From: DATBJG01 sp963790545
Lineage (GTDB): Bacteria > Acidobacteriota > Vicinamibacteria > Vicinamibacterales > JAMQPK01
Assembly: GCA_963790545.1 (NCBI GenBank)
Contig: CAWBPA010000020.1
Span: 242,515-306,514 of the forward strand
Direction of reading: 5' to 3'
Length of the DNA stretch: 64,000 nucleotides
Below, in pieces: positions 17,970-30,363 of this stretch. The position numbers and the translations under genes were made by a program. Each line of letters begins with the position of its first letter. The stretch's first letter is position 1. Below the pieces are notes generated by a model. It saw nothing but the letters and a program-made list of their open reading frames with translations. It did not search any database and was not told the DNA's origin.

Positions 17970-19285
17970 CGCTGTGGGTAATCCTTGACGAGCGCAGTTG
18001 CCGGCATGGCGCCGGCCGCCACGCGGTAGATGTCGTCGATTCGGGCGGCGCTCTCCTCGACAGTTGGAACGCTGGCCTCGGCCCTGGTTCGCAACCCCTC
18101 CGGGGCGCCTCGCTCCAGGGCGGCCGAGATTTCCGCCGCCAGTTGCGACACATCTCCTGGCCGTACACCCGTGGCCAAACCCTGGTCTACGGCCTCCCCG
18201 ATCCCTCCAAGCCGGCTGGCGATCACAGGCAGGCCTGCCAGCGCCCCTTCTCTCACCGTCATGCAGTAACTCTCCCACCACAAGGCGGGCACGACCAGGA
18301 CGTTGAGGCTGGCGAGGATGTCGGCAAGCGCCTCGTGCTCGTAGCGACCGTGAAAGTTCACCCGCAAGTGCGGGCGGATCATCTCGCGAAGTCGCGCTTC
18401 GTACGTCGTGTCTCCGTGGAAGCTGGGAATCTCACCGTAGACATCCAGGACGAGATCGGCGCGATCGAGCCGATCGAAAGCCTGGCAGAGGACGTGAACT
18501 CCTTTGCTTGGAATGACAGTTCCGATGAACCCGACTCGCCCAACCGGTGGCCCGACGCGTGGTCCGACAGCCGGCCGGACGACGCCCGGTGGGGCGACAA
18601 ACACCCGTTCGGCATCGGCACCCCATACGATGAACCGATCTCGATGAAAGGCGGACGGCGCCGTCACGACGTGGCATCGATTCAGCACCCGGCGCACGTG
18701 CTGCTCCCAGGCATGGAGCTTCTGGAGCGACGGCGGCCGATTGAAGAAGCCATCGAGCAGCGAGCGCGGGCCGGACAGGGGGAGCAGGTGAGGCCACAAT
18801 TGATTCAGGCACGCGACACAGCGCTCTCGATCGAGCGTCTCGCAAATCTCCAGATCGTCGGGCCGGAAACGTTGCCCCCGAAGGCAAATCATCCAGTAGT
18901 CGTTCAAGCTCATCACCACCGGAATGCCGCGGCGAGCGGCTACGTCGATCATCGAGGTCGAAAGGCATGTGAGATGGTGAATGTGAACGAGATCCGGGGA
19001 CGTCCCGCCCAGATACTCGTCGAACCTGGCGTCGATGGTCGGATGCGTGTACAGCAGCTCGAACCGGTCGACGTCCTCGAAGTTGTTGGTGATTCGCGTC
19101 ACCGGCACGCCTTCCCAATCGTCACGGCTCAGCTCGAATTCGGCGTGCGCACGGCCGCCACGCCTCGTGAACACCTCGACGCGATGCCCCAGCGAGCGCT
19201 GAGCCCGGCACAGATCGCGCACCAGGATCTGCGTGCCTGCCGTCTCGTGCGGCAGGTATCCGCTGATGACGTGAACCAGGCGCAT
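17948..19285 (-). CDS. GT4-family glycosyltransferase
   Basis: A 445-residue GT-B enzyme. The N-terminus MRLVHVISGYLPHETAGTQ is typical of GT4. The middle holds a C-x2-C pair around RERCVAC that recalls the cysteine-containing insert of the GT4 at 1578. The donor domain has GFIGTVIPSKG and the EX7E motif ESYCMTVREG. It is the first complete gene of the operon that continues with GT2, methyltransferase and a membrane protein. Expected role: chain extension in the cytoplasm. Confidence 0.88.
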   Translation of the reverse strand: MRLVHVISGYLPHETAGTQILVRDLCRAQRSLGHRVEVFTRRGGRAHAEFELSRDDWEGVPVTRITNNFEDVDRFELLYTHPTIDARFDEYLGGTSPDLVHIHHLTCLSTSMIDVAARRGIPVVMSLNDYWMICLRGQRFRPDDLEICETLDRERCVACLNQLWPHLLPLSGPRSLLDGFFNRPPSLQKLHAWEQHVRRVLNRCHVVTAPSAFHRDRFIVWGADAERVFVAPPGVVRPAVGPRVGPPVGRVGFIGTVIPSKGVHVLCQAFDRLDRADLVLDVYGEIPSFHGDTTYEARLREMIRPHLRVNFHGRYEHEALADILASLNVLVVPALWWESYCMTVREGALAGLPVIASRLGGIGEAVDQGLATGVRPGDVSQLAAEISAALERGAPEGLRTRAEASVPTVEESAARIDDIYRVAAGAMPATALVKDYPQRWPPERQ

Positions 19286-19546
19286 GGTCAGGCCCGGTTC
19301 GGCAGAAGGCTGCGATAGCGGCCTTCCGTCTGGGCTGCGTCCTCAGCCAACTTTTCCTTGGTATTCGAAACCCAACGGTCCCGTTGCATGACGATCCCGT
19401 TCGCTAACGCGGCTACTTGCGCGCGTGAAGAATTAGAGACCCACGGCTTACGCGGCGGCGGGTTGGGCGTGGGTGACCGGCCGGGCCGTCTGGCGTCAAC
19501 TGTGGTGTGCCAGAGGCACGGAACGGCCCGACCCGGGTCGGTGACT
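19286..19546 (-). other. Short unresolved region upstream of the GT4 gene
   Basis: A frame ending at 19288, two bases before the GT4 start, encodes a charged peptide (about 45 residues, ending EGRYRSLLPNRA) that could be the tail of a lost gene or a coiled coil. I see no family signature. The stretch may instead contain the promoter of the GT4 operon. It lies between the operon and a PEP-CTERM remnant. Confidence 0.2.
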
Positions 19547-19790
19547 CTATCGGCGCCGATTGCGATGCAGCCGGAAGGCCCGACCGCGCCCAGCACCGAG
19601 CAGCAGGAGTGTACTCGGTTCCGGCACCGGCGTCAGATTCAACACGAAATCGTACGCATAGCCTTCAGGGGCGCTGTTTCTATGCGACGTTCAAAAGGAC
19701 GTCGAGTGCAGGAAAAACGTGTGGGAAAGCGACGTCGACGAGGGAGCGCGTGTAAAAAGCGACGCTTCGCTCCTATGTTGGGCATTGCTC
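19547..19790 (-). pseudogene. PEP-CTERM protein remnant
   Basis: The minus strand encodes EGYAYDFVLNLTPVPEP followed by STLLLLGAG. This is the Val-Pro-Glu-Pro signature and the start of the hydrophobic helix of a PEP-CTERM sorting signal, cleaved by exosortase. A basic tail, RNRRR, and a TAG at 19547 follow in the same frame, but the rest of the helix is only hydrophobic if the frame shifts once or twice (GAVGPSGCIAI lies in the neighbouring frame). Upstream, coding-like peptides are also split by a stop. No start codon can be assigned, so the gene is damaged or mis-sequenced. The exosortase at 40 kb would be its processing enzyme. Confidence 0.6.
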
Positions 19791-19890
19791 CAAGGTAACC
19801 GCGTTTTTTCCCACCAGCCGGCACGACTCCCTAGTCTTCAGACTTTGCGCTCTAGGCGCTTTGGCCTGAAGACGGCGACAAAGAAGCGGG

Positions 19891-20055
19891 TCAGCTCTTC
19901 TTGCCGGTGATCGCGAAGACGTTGCTCCAGACGCGTTCCGTCTTCTGGCTGCCGCAATGCGGGCACGGCGTGGACCGGTCGGCGGCTTCCGAGACCGGGC
20001 GCGACAGCTCAAATGTCTTGTGACAATCTTTGCAGGTGAACTCGTAGATGGGCAT
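19891..20055 (-). CDS. FmdB-type zinc ribbon protein
   Basis: A 54-residue protein starting MPIYEFTCKDCHKTFE and containing CPHCG: two CxxC pairs that form the zinc ribbon of the FmdB regulatory-protein family. The function of the family is poorly defined; single-domain members occur widely in bacteria. The start is supported by a strong AGGAGG ribosome-binding site at about 20061-20067, 6-8 bases upstream. The gene stands alone between the PEP-CTERM remnant and the first copy of the duplicated terminator. Confidence 0.88.
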   Translation of the reverse strand: MPIYEFTCKDCHKTFELSRPVSEAADRSTPCPHCGSQKTERVWSNVFAITGKKS

Positions 20056-20126
20056 GTGACGCCTCCTGTCTATCCAGCGTCGATATGCGGAGAAGAGACC
20101 TCCAGTCTACGCTCAATACGGCCGAC

Positions 20127-20179
20127 AGCCGTACAGCAAAAAGCCCGAGGCGATTTCTCACCTCGGGCTTTTGTCCCTA
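20127..20179 (-). terminator. Rho-independent terminator, copy 1 of an exact 53-base duplicate
   Basis: An inverted repeat GCCCGAGG / CCTCGGGC with an ATTTCTC-containing loop and A/T runs on both sides, so it can work in either direction. It is identical over 53 bases to the sequence at 20650-20702 behind the 5S gene. On the minus strand it would catch read-through from the rRNA operon or end the small frame 20451-20182. Confidence 0.8.
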
Positions 20180-20181
20180 CC

Positions 20182-20451
20182 TCAGCCACTACGGGGAGGG
20201 GGGCGGAACAGCCCCACGATGCTGAATCCGCTCCCGAAAGAGAGCAAGGTAACGGCCAGCACACTATAGGGCGCAGGGTCGGTCGTAATGGTGCCGACGA
20301 ACCGGACCAGAAAAGCCGCGACCCAGCACGCACAGGCGACACGGGTCCACGGAAAAGTACCCACCACGATGTGCAACTGTAAAGGCCAGGCGTAACATCC
20401 TTTTGTCAACTTGTTAGTCGGCGGAGTAAACACCCGCGGGCACCCATCCAT
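20182..20451 (-). CDS. Possible small membrane protein (doubtful)
   Basis: An 89-residue frame whose second half has two hydrophobic stretches (VAAFLVRFVGTI and SVLAVTLLSFGSGFSIVGLF). The stop lies 3 bases before a rho-independent terminator, which is the main argument for a real gene. Against it: no convincing ribosome-binding site, an odd N-terminus, and a location in the rRNA operon tail. I do not recognise a family. Confidence 0.25.
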   Translation of the reverse strand: MDGCPRVFTPPTNKLTKGCYAWPLQLHIVVGTFPWTRVACACWVAAFLVRFVGTITTDPAPYSVLAVTLLSFGSGFSIVGLFRPPPRSG

Positions 20452-20490
20452 CGTGAGGTGGGATTGAGCCAGCGGGGCCGGGTGGCGCAG

Positions 20491-20508
20491 CCGGTCCGGC
20501 CGGACCGG
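20491..20508. repeat. Perfect 18-base palindrome
   Basis: The sequence CCGGTCCGGCCGGACCGG reads the same on both strands. It lies between the two terminator copies behind the rRNA operon. It could form a stable hairpin in RNA or be a protein-binding site; nothing nearby shows which. Confidence 0.6.
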
Positions 20509-20649
20509 CGGAGCGATAGGACTAGCGGGGCCGCCGGGTATAGGTGTGCTTAGGTGTGCTTCGCTTGATCGACGTTAACGGCACCGACCTCGGGGCGCTC
20601 GTGTCGGGTATGGTTTGGAAGGCGACGAGAACCGTTGCCCAGAGCCCAG

Positions 20650-20702
20650 AGCCGTACAGCAAAAAGCCCGAGGCGATTTCTCACCTCGGGCTTTTGTCCC
20701 TA
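20650..20702 (-). terminator. rRNA operon terminator, copy 2 of the 53-base duplicate
   Basis: Starts 6 bases after the 5S 3' end. The stem is GCCCGAGG / CCTCGGGC followed on the minus strand by a T-run (CTTTTTGC), the form expected for the intrinsic terminator of the rRNA transcript. The same 53 bases recur 523 bases further downstream. Confidence 0.88.
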
Positions 20703-20707
20703 ATACT

Positions 20708-20823
<116 letters not shown>

Positions 20824-20890
20824 AAATTCGCTGACGCTGACCGGCTTAGGGCTCCAGGCTTAGGCCTGACAGAGCAATGTCAAAGAACGA

Positions 20891-20923
20891 CAACTGAATA
20901 CTCTGCAAACGGTAGTTTCTCCG
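20891..20923 (-). repeat. 3' strand of the pre-23S processing stem
   Basis: These 33 bases, downstream of the 23S gene, are almost perfectly complementary to 24154-24187 upstream of it. In the transcript they would pair and loop out the 23S RNA, the usual RNase III processing stem. The shared core is ACTGAATACTCTGCAAACGG. Confidence 0.88.
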
Positions 20924-21009
20924 TTCCACGACGCACGCAGTTTGCGCGCATCCGCTGGCTTGAAGCCTTGAGCCTAAGCCCAAAGCCGAGCCAGCGTAAG
21001 CAAAATATA

Positions 21010-24002
<2,993 letters not shown>

Positions 24003-24408
24003 CATAAGAAACTCGGAACTTGCGCAGATTGGCTTGTGGGCTTTCGAGCCTCGAGCCCGCCTGCGTGAGCTCCATGCACACTGCGTGTCCACCTCCGCCC
24101 CGCCTTCGCATCTTGCGATGCTTCGGCGCGGCTTCGGCGGATGAATGTGTGGTCGGAAAAAACTACCGTTTGCAGAGTATTCAGTTGTGAAAGAAGCTCG
24201 AAGCCATCAGCCGTCGGCCATCGGCCTTCAGCATCGCTGGCCGCGAACGATCCCGCTCGCTCGCCTCGCAGTCGCGATCCGCCTTCGCAGCTCACGCACT
24301 TCGAGCCGCACAATTTCGAAGTCACGTCGAATAGCGAGCCGAGCCGGGGCTCTTCGCCGGGCCCCCGCCGAGGCATGGCGCGCGTCAATCGCGCGCCTCT
24401 AAACAAGG
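24003..24408. other. Spacer between 23S and tRNA-Ala
   Basis: Internal transcribed spacer. It contains the 5' strand of the 23S processing stem (24154-24187). The rest has G+C-rich sequence with some direct and inverted similarity (CGCCTTCGC-like blocks) but no gene. Confidence 0.6.
24154..24187 (-). repeat. 5' strand of the pre-23S processing stem
   Basis: Complementary to 20891-20923. The two strands flank the 23S gene by about 150 and 90 bases and would form a helix of about 33 base pairs with one short mismatch region (GTAGTTTTTTCC against GGAGAAAC). Confidence 0.88.
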
Positions 24409-24481
24409 TGGAGAATACCGGGCTCGAACCGGTGACCTCCTGGTTGCAAACCAGGCGCTCTCCCAGCTGAGCTAATTCCCC
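24409..24481 (-). tRNA. tRNA-Ala (anticodon TGC)
   Basis: A 73-base cloverleaf. The acceptor stem GGGGAAT / ATTCTCC, D-loop AGCTCAGCTGGGAGAGC, anticodon arm CCTGG-TTTGCAA-ACCAGG and T-loop GGTTCGAGCCC are all present. The CCA end is not encoded (ACCT follows). It is the second tRNA of the 16S-23S spacer, a classic position. Confidence 0.97.
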
Positions 24482-24795
24482 ATAACAAATTTTCAGTCGT
24501 CGGTTTTCAGTTTTCAGTTCTGACAACTGACCACTGATCACTGACCACTTCTTGATATCGCCGTGCTGTAATGGATTCGCGAGTCGGGTAGGGTTGGAGT
24601 TGGAAGGTGCTTCCTCGTCGTCTCTCTACCACTCGCTACGCACTACGCAATCAGGAACCCCCTTACGTATCTCAGGACCGGTCCGCCGCCGCCCTTCGGG
24701 CTATGGCGGACAGCCTTCGCAATCGTTCTCTGGCCTGCCAGCCGAAGCTCGCTTCGCTTGGCTTCATGCAGGCCAAGCGTCGCCGGAGCGAAGGC
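24482..24795. other. Spacer between tRNA-Ala and tRNA-Ile with a 7-base periodic repeat
   Basis: No gene. Bases 24489-24550 carry an imperfect 7-base periodic array: TTTTCAG units followed by units such as AACTGAC, CACTGAT and CACTGAC, so the two halves are roughly complementary. The remainder shows nothing I recognise. Confidence 0.55.
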
Positions 24796-24872
<77 letters not shown>

Positions 24873-24887
24873 TCTTTTCGGCCGATT

Positions 24888-24930
24888 CTCTCAAAACTAG
24901 ATAGGCGTGCAATGTGGACTGTTGAGGACC
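24888..24930 (-). repeat. 3' strand of the pre-16S processing stem
   Basis: Downstream of the 16S gene. It is largely complementary to 26654-26698 upstream of it, sharing the ACTAGATAG, GCGTGCA and GTTGAGGA blocks. It would form the RNase III stem that closes the 16S loop. Confidence 0.85.
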
Positions 24931-24979
24931 AGATCGATCTGAGTGGGCCTTTGGCTTTGGTAAGCCTCGAGCCGTTCTC

Positions 24980-26533
<1,554 letters not shown>

Positions 26534-26653
26534 TAAAGGTCGAGGCCTTCAGCCCGGAGGCTGTCGGCTATTCCCTCAACACAATCGCCTGTTGACATGG
26601 CTCTTGCGTTGTTCTTCGGTTGTTGAGTTGATGGAAGTTCGAAAACTTCCGCT

Positions 26654-26698
26654 GATCCTCAACGGGTCCTTACTGCACGCTCTATCTAGTTTTCAAAG
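26654..26698 (-). repeat. 5' strand of the pre-16S processing stem, next to a boxA-like element
   Basis: Complementary to 24888-24930. On the minus strand it starts with TTCTTTGAAAACT, which resembles the boxA antitermination element usual in rRNA leaders (consensus TGCTCTTTGAAAA). Confidence 0.83.
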
Positions 26699-26773
26699 AA
26701 CCGACCGCCCCCGGAAACCCTCGTTTCCAGGGCCATTTGCCCCGAAATTCACGTTCTTCAGGGCAACCTTCTA

Positions 26774-26802
26774 AGGTTACTAGAATTGTAATCGGCTGTC
26801 AA
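26774..26802 (-). promoter_or_regulatory. rRNA operon promoter
   Basis: On the minus strand TTGACA (26802-26797), a 17-base spacer, then TAACCT (26779-26774). The -35 box is a perfect match to the sigma-70 consensus. It lies about 240 bases before the 16S 5' end, leaving room for the leader with the boxA-like element and processing stem, and directly downstream of the terminator at 26831-26862. Confidence 0.78.
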
Positions 26803-26830
26803 TGGCCCATTCGGGCCAAGTTCTCGGGGC

Positions 26831-26862
26831 AAAAAAAATTGCTCCAAGGTGTTCTGGAGCAA
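26831..26862 (-). terminator. Intrinsic terminator upstream of the rRNA promoter
   Basis: On the minus strand an 8-base-pair stem, TTGCTCCA / TGGAGCAA, with an 8-base loop followed by eight T. It is a textbook rho-independent terminator. No minus-strand protein gene precedes it, since the next gene upstream (27277) runs the other way. Something untranslated must therefore end here. Confidence 0.9.
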
Positions 26863-27070
26863 CTACCGGCAGGTCGGCCGGGTCACGCTCGAGAGTGCCG
26901 AATTGTCAATCCTGAGGGAGTCAATACACGCGCCGGGGTGGGTCTGAACCCACTGGTCTTTCGGCAATCAGCGGATATTGGCTGAACGAACCTTGCCGAA
27001 CTCCAACCCCTGGCGCGCTATCTACGCGTGTCGCTGCCGCTCATCTGGCCGGTCAACATCCACGCGATAG
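26831..27070 (-). ncRNA. Putative structured non-coding RNA, family unknown
   Basis: A 240-base unit with its own promoter (27076-27104) and intrinsic terminator (26831-26862). Several helices can be seen. P1: CTATCGCGTG at the predicted 5' end pairs with CACGC-GTA-GATAG (27030-27018), bulging three bases. P2: TTCGGCAA pairs with TTGCCGAA (27000-26993 with 26967-26960), continued by TCAGC/GCTGA. P3: GTGGG/CCCAC (26953-26938). The terminator hairpin closes the unit. No open frame or ribosome-binding site fits. It is not tmRNA, RNase P or SRP RNA by their conserved sequences. 6S RNA is not excluded, but the 5' and 3' ends do not pair as expected. Confidence 0.6.
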
Positions 27071-27075
27071 TCCCA

Positions 27076-27104
27076 ATGGTAGCGCCTCCGCCGCGGGGTG
27101 TCAA
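27076..27104 (-). promoter_or_regulatory. Promoter of the putative ncRNA
   Basis: On the minus strand a perfect TTGACA (27104-27099), 17-base spacer and TACCAT (27081-27076). The predicted start, 6 to 7 bases further on, is the first base of helix P1. The agreement of promoter geometry with the RNA fold supports both calls. Confidence 0.7.
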
Positions 27105-27276
27105 ATCGGGTCCATTTCTGCCTGTTTTTGCCAAGTCTTGCAGTGGCTCACGACTCGCCGATCGATTTGATCCTCCATAGACCTGTAGCGTCCGGCTTCC
27201 GACCTTAGCGCTCGAAGCTTCGGCGGACTCGCCATAGCCATAGCGGCGGCGGTTAGCCGGACGATAAGATCACACG

Positions 27277-28655
27277 ATGCGTGTCTTAGTCGTCATTGCA
27301 GGCCTCCTCTTCATCGTCGGCATTGGTGGCGGTGCGGCGTACTACATTGCGGGTCAAACCGAGGCTCCCAAAATCACGATCGAAGAACCGGCCGCGCTGG
27401 TTGGACAATCCAGCACGCTCGCGCTCACGGTGGACAGCCCGCCTGCCGAGGTCGATCGCGTGACTGTCTCGATGGAGCAAGGTGGAAAGGTCCTGCCCGT
27501 CGCTTCGCTCGACCCGAAGACAGATTCATCGCTCAAAGCGGACGGTCCCGTTTCGGTGACGCGCGACATTGGCAAGAAGACATTGCCGGAGCTTCAGGCT
27601 GGGCCTGCCGCAATCGTGGTGACCGGTGTCGCGCACTGTGATGGGCCTTCGCACGCTTTCCTGGAGCACGAAAAAGGACGTGGAAGTTCGGCTCGATCCT
27701 CCGCGAATCTCCGTCGCCTCGATGCATCACTACATCAATCAAGGCGGCTCCGAGCTCGTCGTGTATCGCGTGACACCGCCGGACGCGACGTCCGGTGTCC
27801 GCGTGGGGATGCGCGAGTTTCCAGGGTTCCCCGCGAGCGGCGCCGGCGTCTCCGGCGACGAGTCGTTGAAGGTGGCGTTCTTTGCCGTCTCGCACGACGA
27901 GACAAAGGAGCCAGCGATCGAGTTATTCGCCAAAGATGCCGCCGGCAACGAGGCAAAGGCGACGTTCGATCATCGGATCTTTCCGAAGAAATTCAAACAG
28001 AGCCGCATCCCGTTGGACGATTCGTTTCTCTCGCGCGTCGTTCCCACAATCGTTCAGGAATCCCCGGAGCTGAAGCTTGCCTCGGCTTCTGCACCGGCGG
28101 ATCTGCTGCCGTCGTTCCTCAAGGTCAACGGCGAGCTCCGTCGTCTCAACGCGGAAAAGATTGCGGGCTTTGCAGACAAAGACGGCGCCATCAATGTTGT
28201 GGAAGGAACCGTTCCGGCAACTCGGCAACTCGAAGGTGGAGTCAGGATTCGCCGACGACCGCACGTATCTCTACGGTGGGAAGCAGGTCGATCGCCAGGT
28301 TCATCTGGGCTTCGATCTTTCTGTGACTGCCAATGTTCCCGTGCTCTGCCGCCAACCGCGGCAAGGTCCTGTCAACCGGCTATCTCGGCATCTACGGCAA
28401 CTGCGTGATCGTCGACCATGGCCTCGGCGTGCAGTCGCTCTACGCGCATCTTTCGTCGATCGAGGTTCGCGAGGGTGACAGGTCGAGCAGGGACAGACGC
28501 TCGGCCGGAGCGGCCAGACCGGTCTTGCCGGCGGCGATCATCTGCACTTCACGATGCTGGTGGATGGGCAGGCTGTGAATCCGGCCGAGTGGTGGGATCC
28601 GCACTGGATTGAGGATCGGGTGATGAGAAAGCTGCGCGCGGCTAGCGGTCAGTAA
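27277..28655 (+). CDS. M23-family metallopeptidase, frameshifted four times
   Basis: A membrane-anchored endopeptidase expected to cut peptidoglycan cross-links in the periplasm. The N-terminus has one hydrophobic helix (VLVVIAGLLFIVGIGGGAAY). The C-terminal lysostaphin-type domain shows the metal ligands HLGFD and GDHLHFTM, and GNCVIVDHGLG between them. The protein is only continuous if the frame changes near 27625, 28190, 28345 and 28480. After the last change it runs from VEQGQTLGRSG to the end, WDPHWIEDRVMRKLR. The distance between motifs is normal, so sequencing indels are more likely than decay. A 60-base copy of its 3' end lies at 30156-30215. Confidence 0.78.
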
Positions 28656-29149
28656 TCCTGCAGGAAGATGATTGGCGATTGCCCAAAAACTCCTAGCGTC
28701 GCCGATATAAGTAAGTCACAACCAAGACGAACAGGAATGCGAGCGCAATTTGGAGTGCAAGGCTCATCTCCTGACATATCGGCACTCTGGCGAGCGACCT
28801 TTCGGGGCCGAGTAGTGGCGTAAAGCGATGACTAACCATCCGGGCTTCAGCTTGGCGAAATCCTAAGGAGATAGGTCTGCTTGGTTCCCTTGCGGATGAC
28901 GGACAGCCCTCACCCTCGCCGCAGAACTAACAGCGTCTCGCGCACTGTAAACACGTTTCCATGTACAGGGCGCGGCTGTCTGCCCTTGCGCTTCGCGACG
29001 CGTGAGAGTAACGATAAGGCGGGCGGCGGCCGGTAAAGCCACCGATTTGCGGTTCGGAAATCCGCTGGCGCGCTCGATAGGATGATGCGTTGGCGCGTCG
29101 CGCCGAAGCCCGCTGGGGGCGACGGGTTGCGGCCGCGAAGAGTTCCGTC
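28656..29149. other. Intergenic region between peptidase and sulfotransferase
   Basis: About 490 bases with no confident gene. It contains one possible 24-codon membrane peptide on the minus strand (28693-28767). A minus-strand open frame at 28910-29230 has no ribosome-binding site or family signature and looks like a shadow. Confidence 0.5.
28693..28767 (-). CDS. Possible 24-residue single-helix peptide (doubtful)
   Basis: The frame reads MSLALQIALAFLFVLVVTYL then YRRR: a short hydrophobic helix ending in positive charges, the layout of many small membrane proteins. AGGAG touches the ATG, which is too close for a normal ribosome-binding site. The match could be chance, though the sequence is lower in G+C than its surroundings. 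Confidence 0.25.
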   Translation of the reverse strand: MSLALQIALAFLFVLVVTYLYRRR

Positions 29150-30051
29150 ATGGGAATCGAAAGACCGCTCTTCATCGTCGGCACTGGGCGAAGCGGCTCG
29201 ACCGCCTTTCACGATGTCGTGGCCGAGCACCCGCGCTGCGCGTGGCTCTCGGCCCTCTGCAGCGTGTACCCAGGAAGCCGGCGTACAACCGGCTGCTGCT
29301 CAACGGCATCGACCTTCCGGTCCTGGGCAGGCTGCTCCTGCGGAAGTACTCCCCTTCCGAATGCTACGACTTCTGGGAGCACCACGCCCGCGGGTTCCGC
29401 CGGCCCTGCCGCGACCTGACGGCCGCCGACGTGACGAACAAGGTGAAGGAGACCGTGCGCGCGGCCTTGGCGGAAGTCCCCACTCGCGCGCGGAGCCGCC
29501 TGCTCATCAAGATCACCGGCTGGCCGCGGCTCGGCTACCTGCGCGAGATTTTCCCCGACGCCAAGTTCCTCCACATCGTTCGCGATGGCCGCGCCGTCGT
29601 GAATTCCCTCGTCAACGTGGACTGGTGGGGGGGCTGGGGCGGGCCCGAGAAGTGGCGCCTGGGCGAGCTGACGCCCGCGCAACGCTCGCTCTGGGAGAAG
29701 CACCATCGCTCCTTCATCGCCCTCGCCGGACTGCAGTGGAACATCCTGCTCGAGGCCATGGACGCCGCCAGGGACTCCATCCCGAAGGAGGCGTTCCTCG
29801 AGATCCGGTACGAGGACCTCTGCGCTCGGCCGATTCCGGTACTGCGAGAAGCGCTGGAATTCCTGGAGCTCGACTGGAACCCCGTCTTCGAGTCGAGGCT
29901 CGGGTCCCACGACCTCCGCAGCTCCAACTTCAAGTGGCAGGAGGAGCTCACGCCCGACCAGCACCGCATCATGGAGGACGTGATGCGGAAGCATCTCGCG
30001 CGCTACGGCTACGTGGAGACCGGCGGCTTCACTAAAGTCGCGATGGACTAA
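29150..30051 (+). CDS. PAPS-dependent sulfotransferase, frameshifted
   Basis: Transfers sulfate from PAPS to a hydroxyl group, probably on a glycan or lipid. The 5'-phosphosulfate-binding loop GTGRSGST is at residues 11-18, and the 3'-phosphate-binding site IVRDGRAVVNSL is in the middle. RYEDLCARP near the C-terminus is also usual for the family (Sulfotransfer_3 type). After LSALCSVYP, near base 29268, the protein continues in another frame with RKPAYNRLLL. I chose the ATG at 29150 because the PAPS loop must lie near the N-terminus. CysD/CysNC at 42.9-45.7 kb can supply the donor. Confidence 0.82.
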
Positions 30052-30155
30052 AATAGTGCGAACATAGCGCATATGCCAAAGTGTTCCCTTCATCATCCAC
30101 CGAAAGGCACGCGCTGGGCGGGCGGCAAAAAGGCACGCCGAATAAAGCCACGGCG

Positions 30156-30215
30156 GAGATTAGGGATGCGCATTGGATTGAGGATGGGGTGATGAGAAAG
30201 CTACGAGCGGCGAAC
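30156..30215 (+). pseudogene. Remnant of a second M23 peptidase 3' end
   Basis: Twenty codons, reading EIRDAHWIEDGVMRKLRAAN, match the C-terminus of the peptidase at 27277-28655 (28587-28646) with about 80 percent base identity. Nothing upstream of it restores the rest of the gene. With the intact copy it brackets the sulfotransferase as a direct repeat about 1.57 kb apart. The remaining bases of 30052-30363 hold no recognisable gene. Confidence 0.65.
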
Positions 30216-30363
30216 CCATCGACTTCACCGTCGCAGAACTAATCTCTTTTCACGAACTCAAAGACGTATTCAGGCTGCAGAGCCAGGACAGCCTGCCTGT
30301 TGAACTCGAATCTAATTCTGCGCTGGAATTGACGGCATCAGGACCTTGTGCAGCCATGGAACA

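Noticed and set aside
26938..26953. GTGGGTTCAGACCCAC as a tRNA T-arm
   Set aside because: The loop has six bases instead of seven and no acceptor, D or anticodon arm fits around it; it is better explained as a hairpin of the putative ncRNA.
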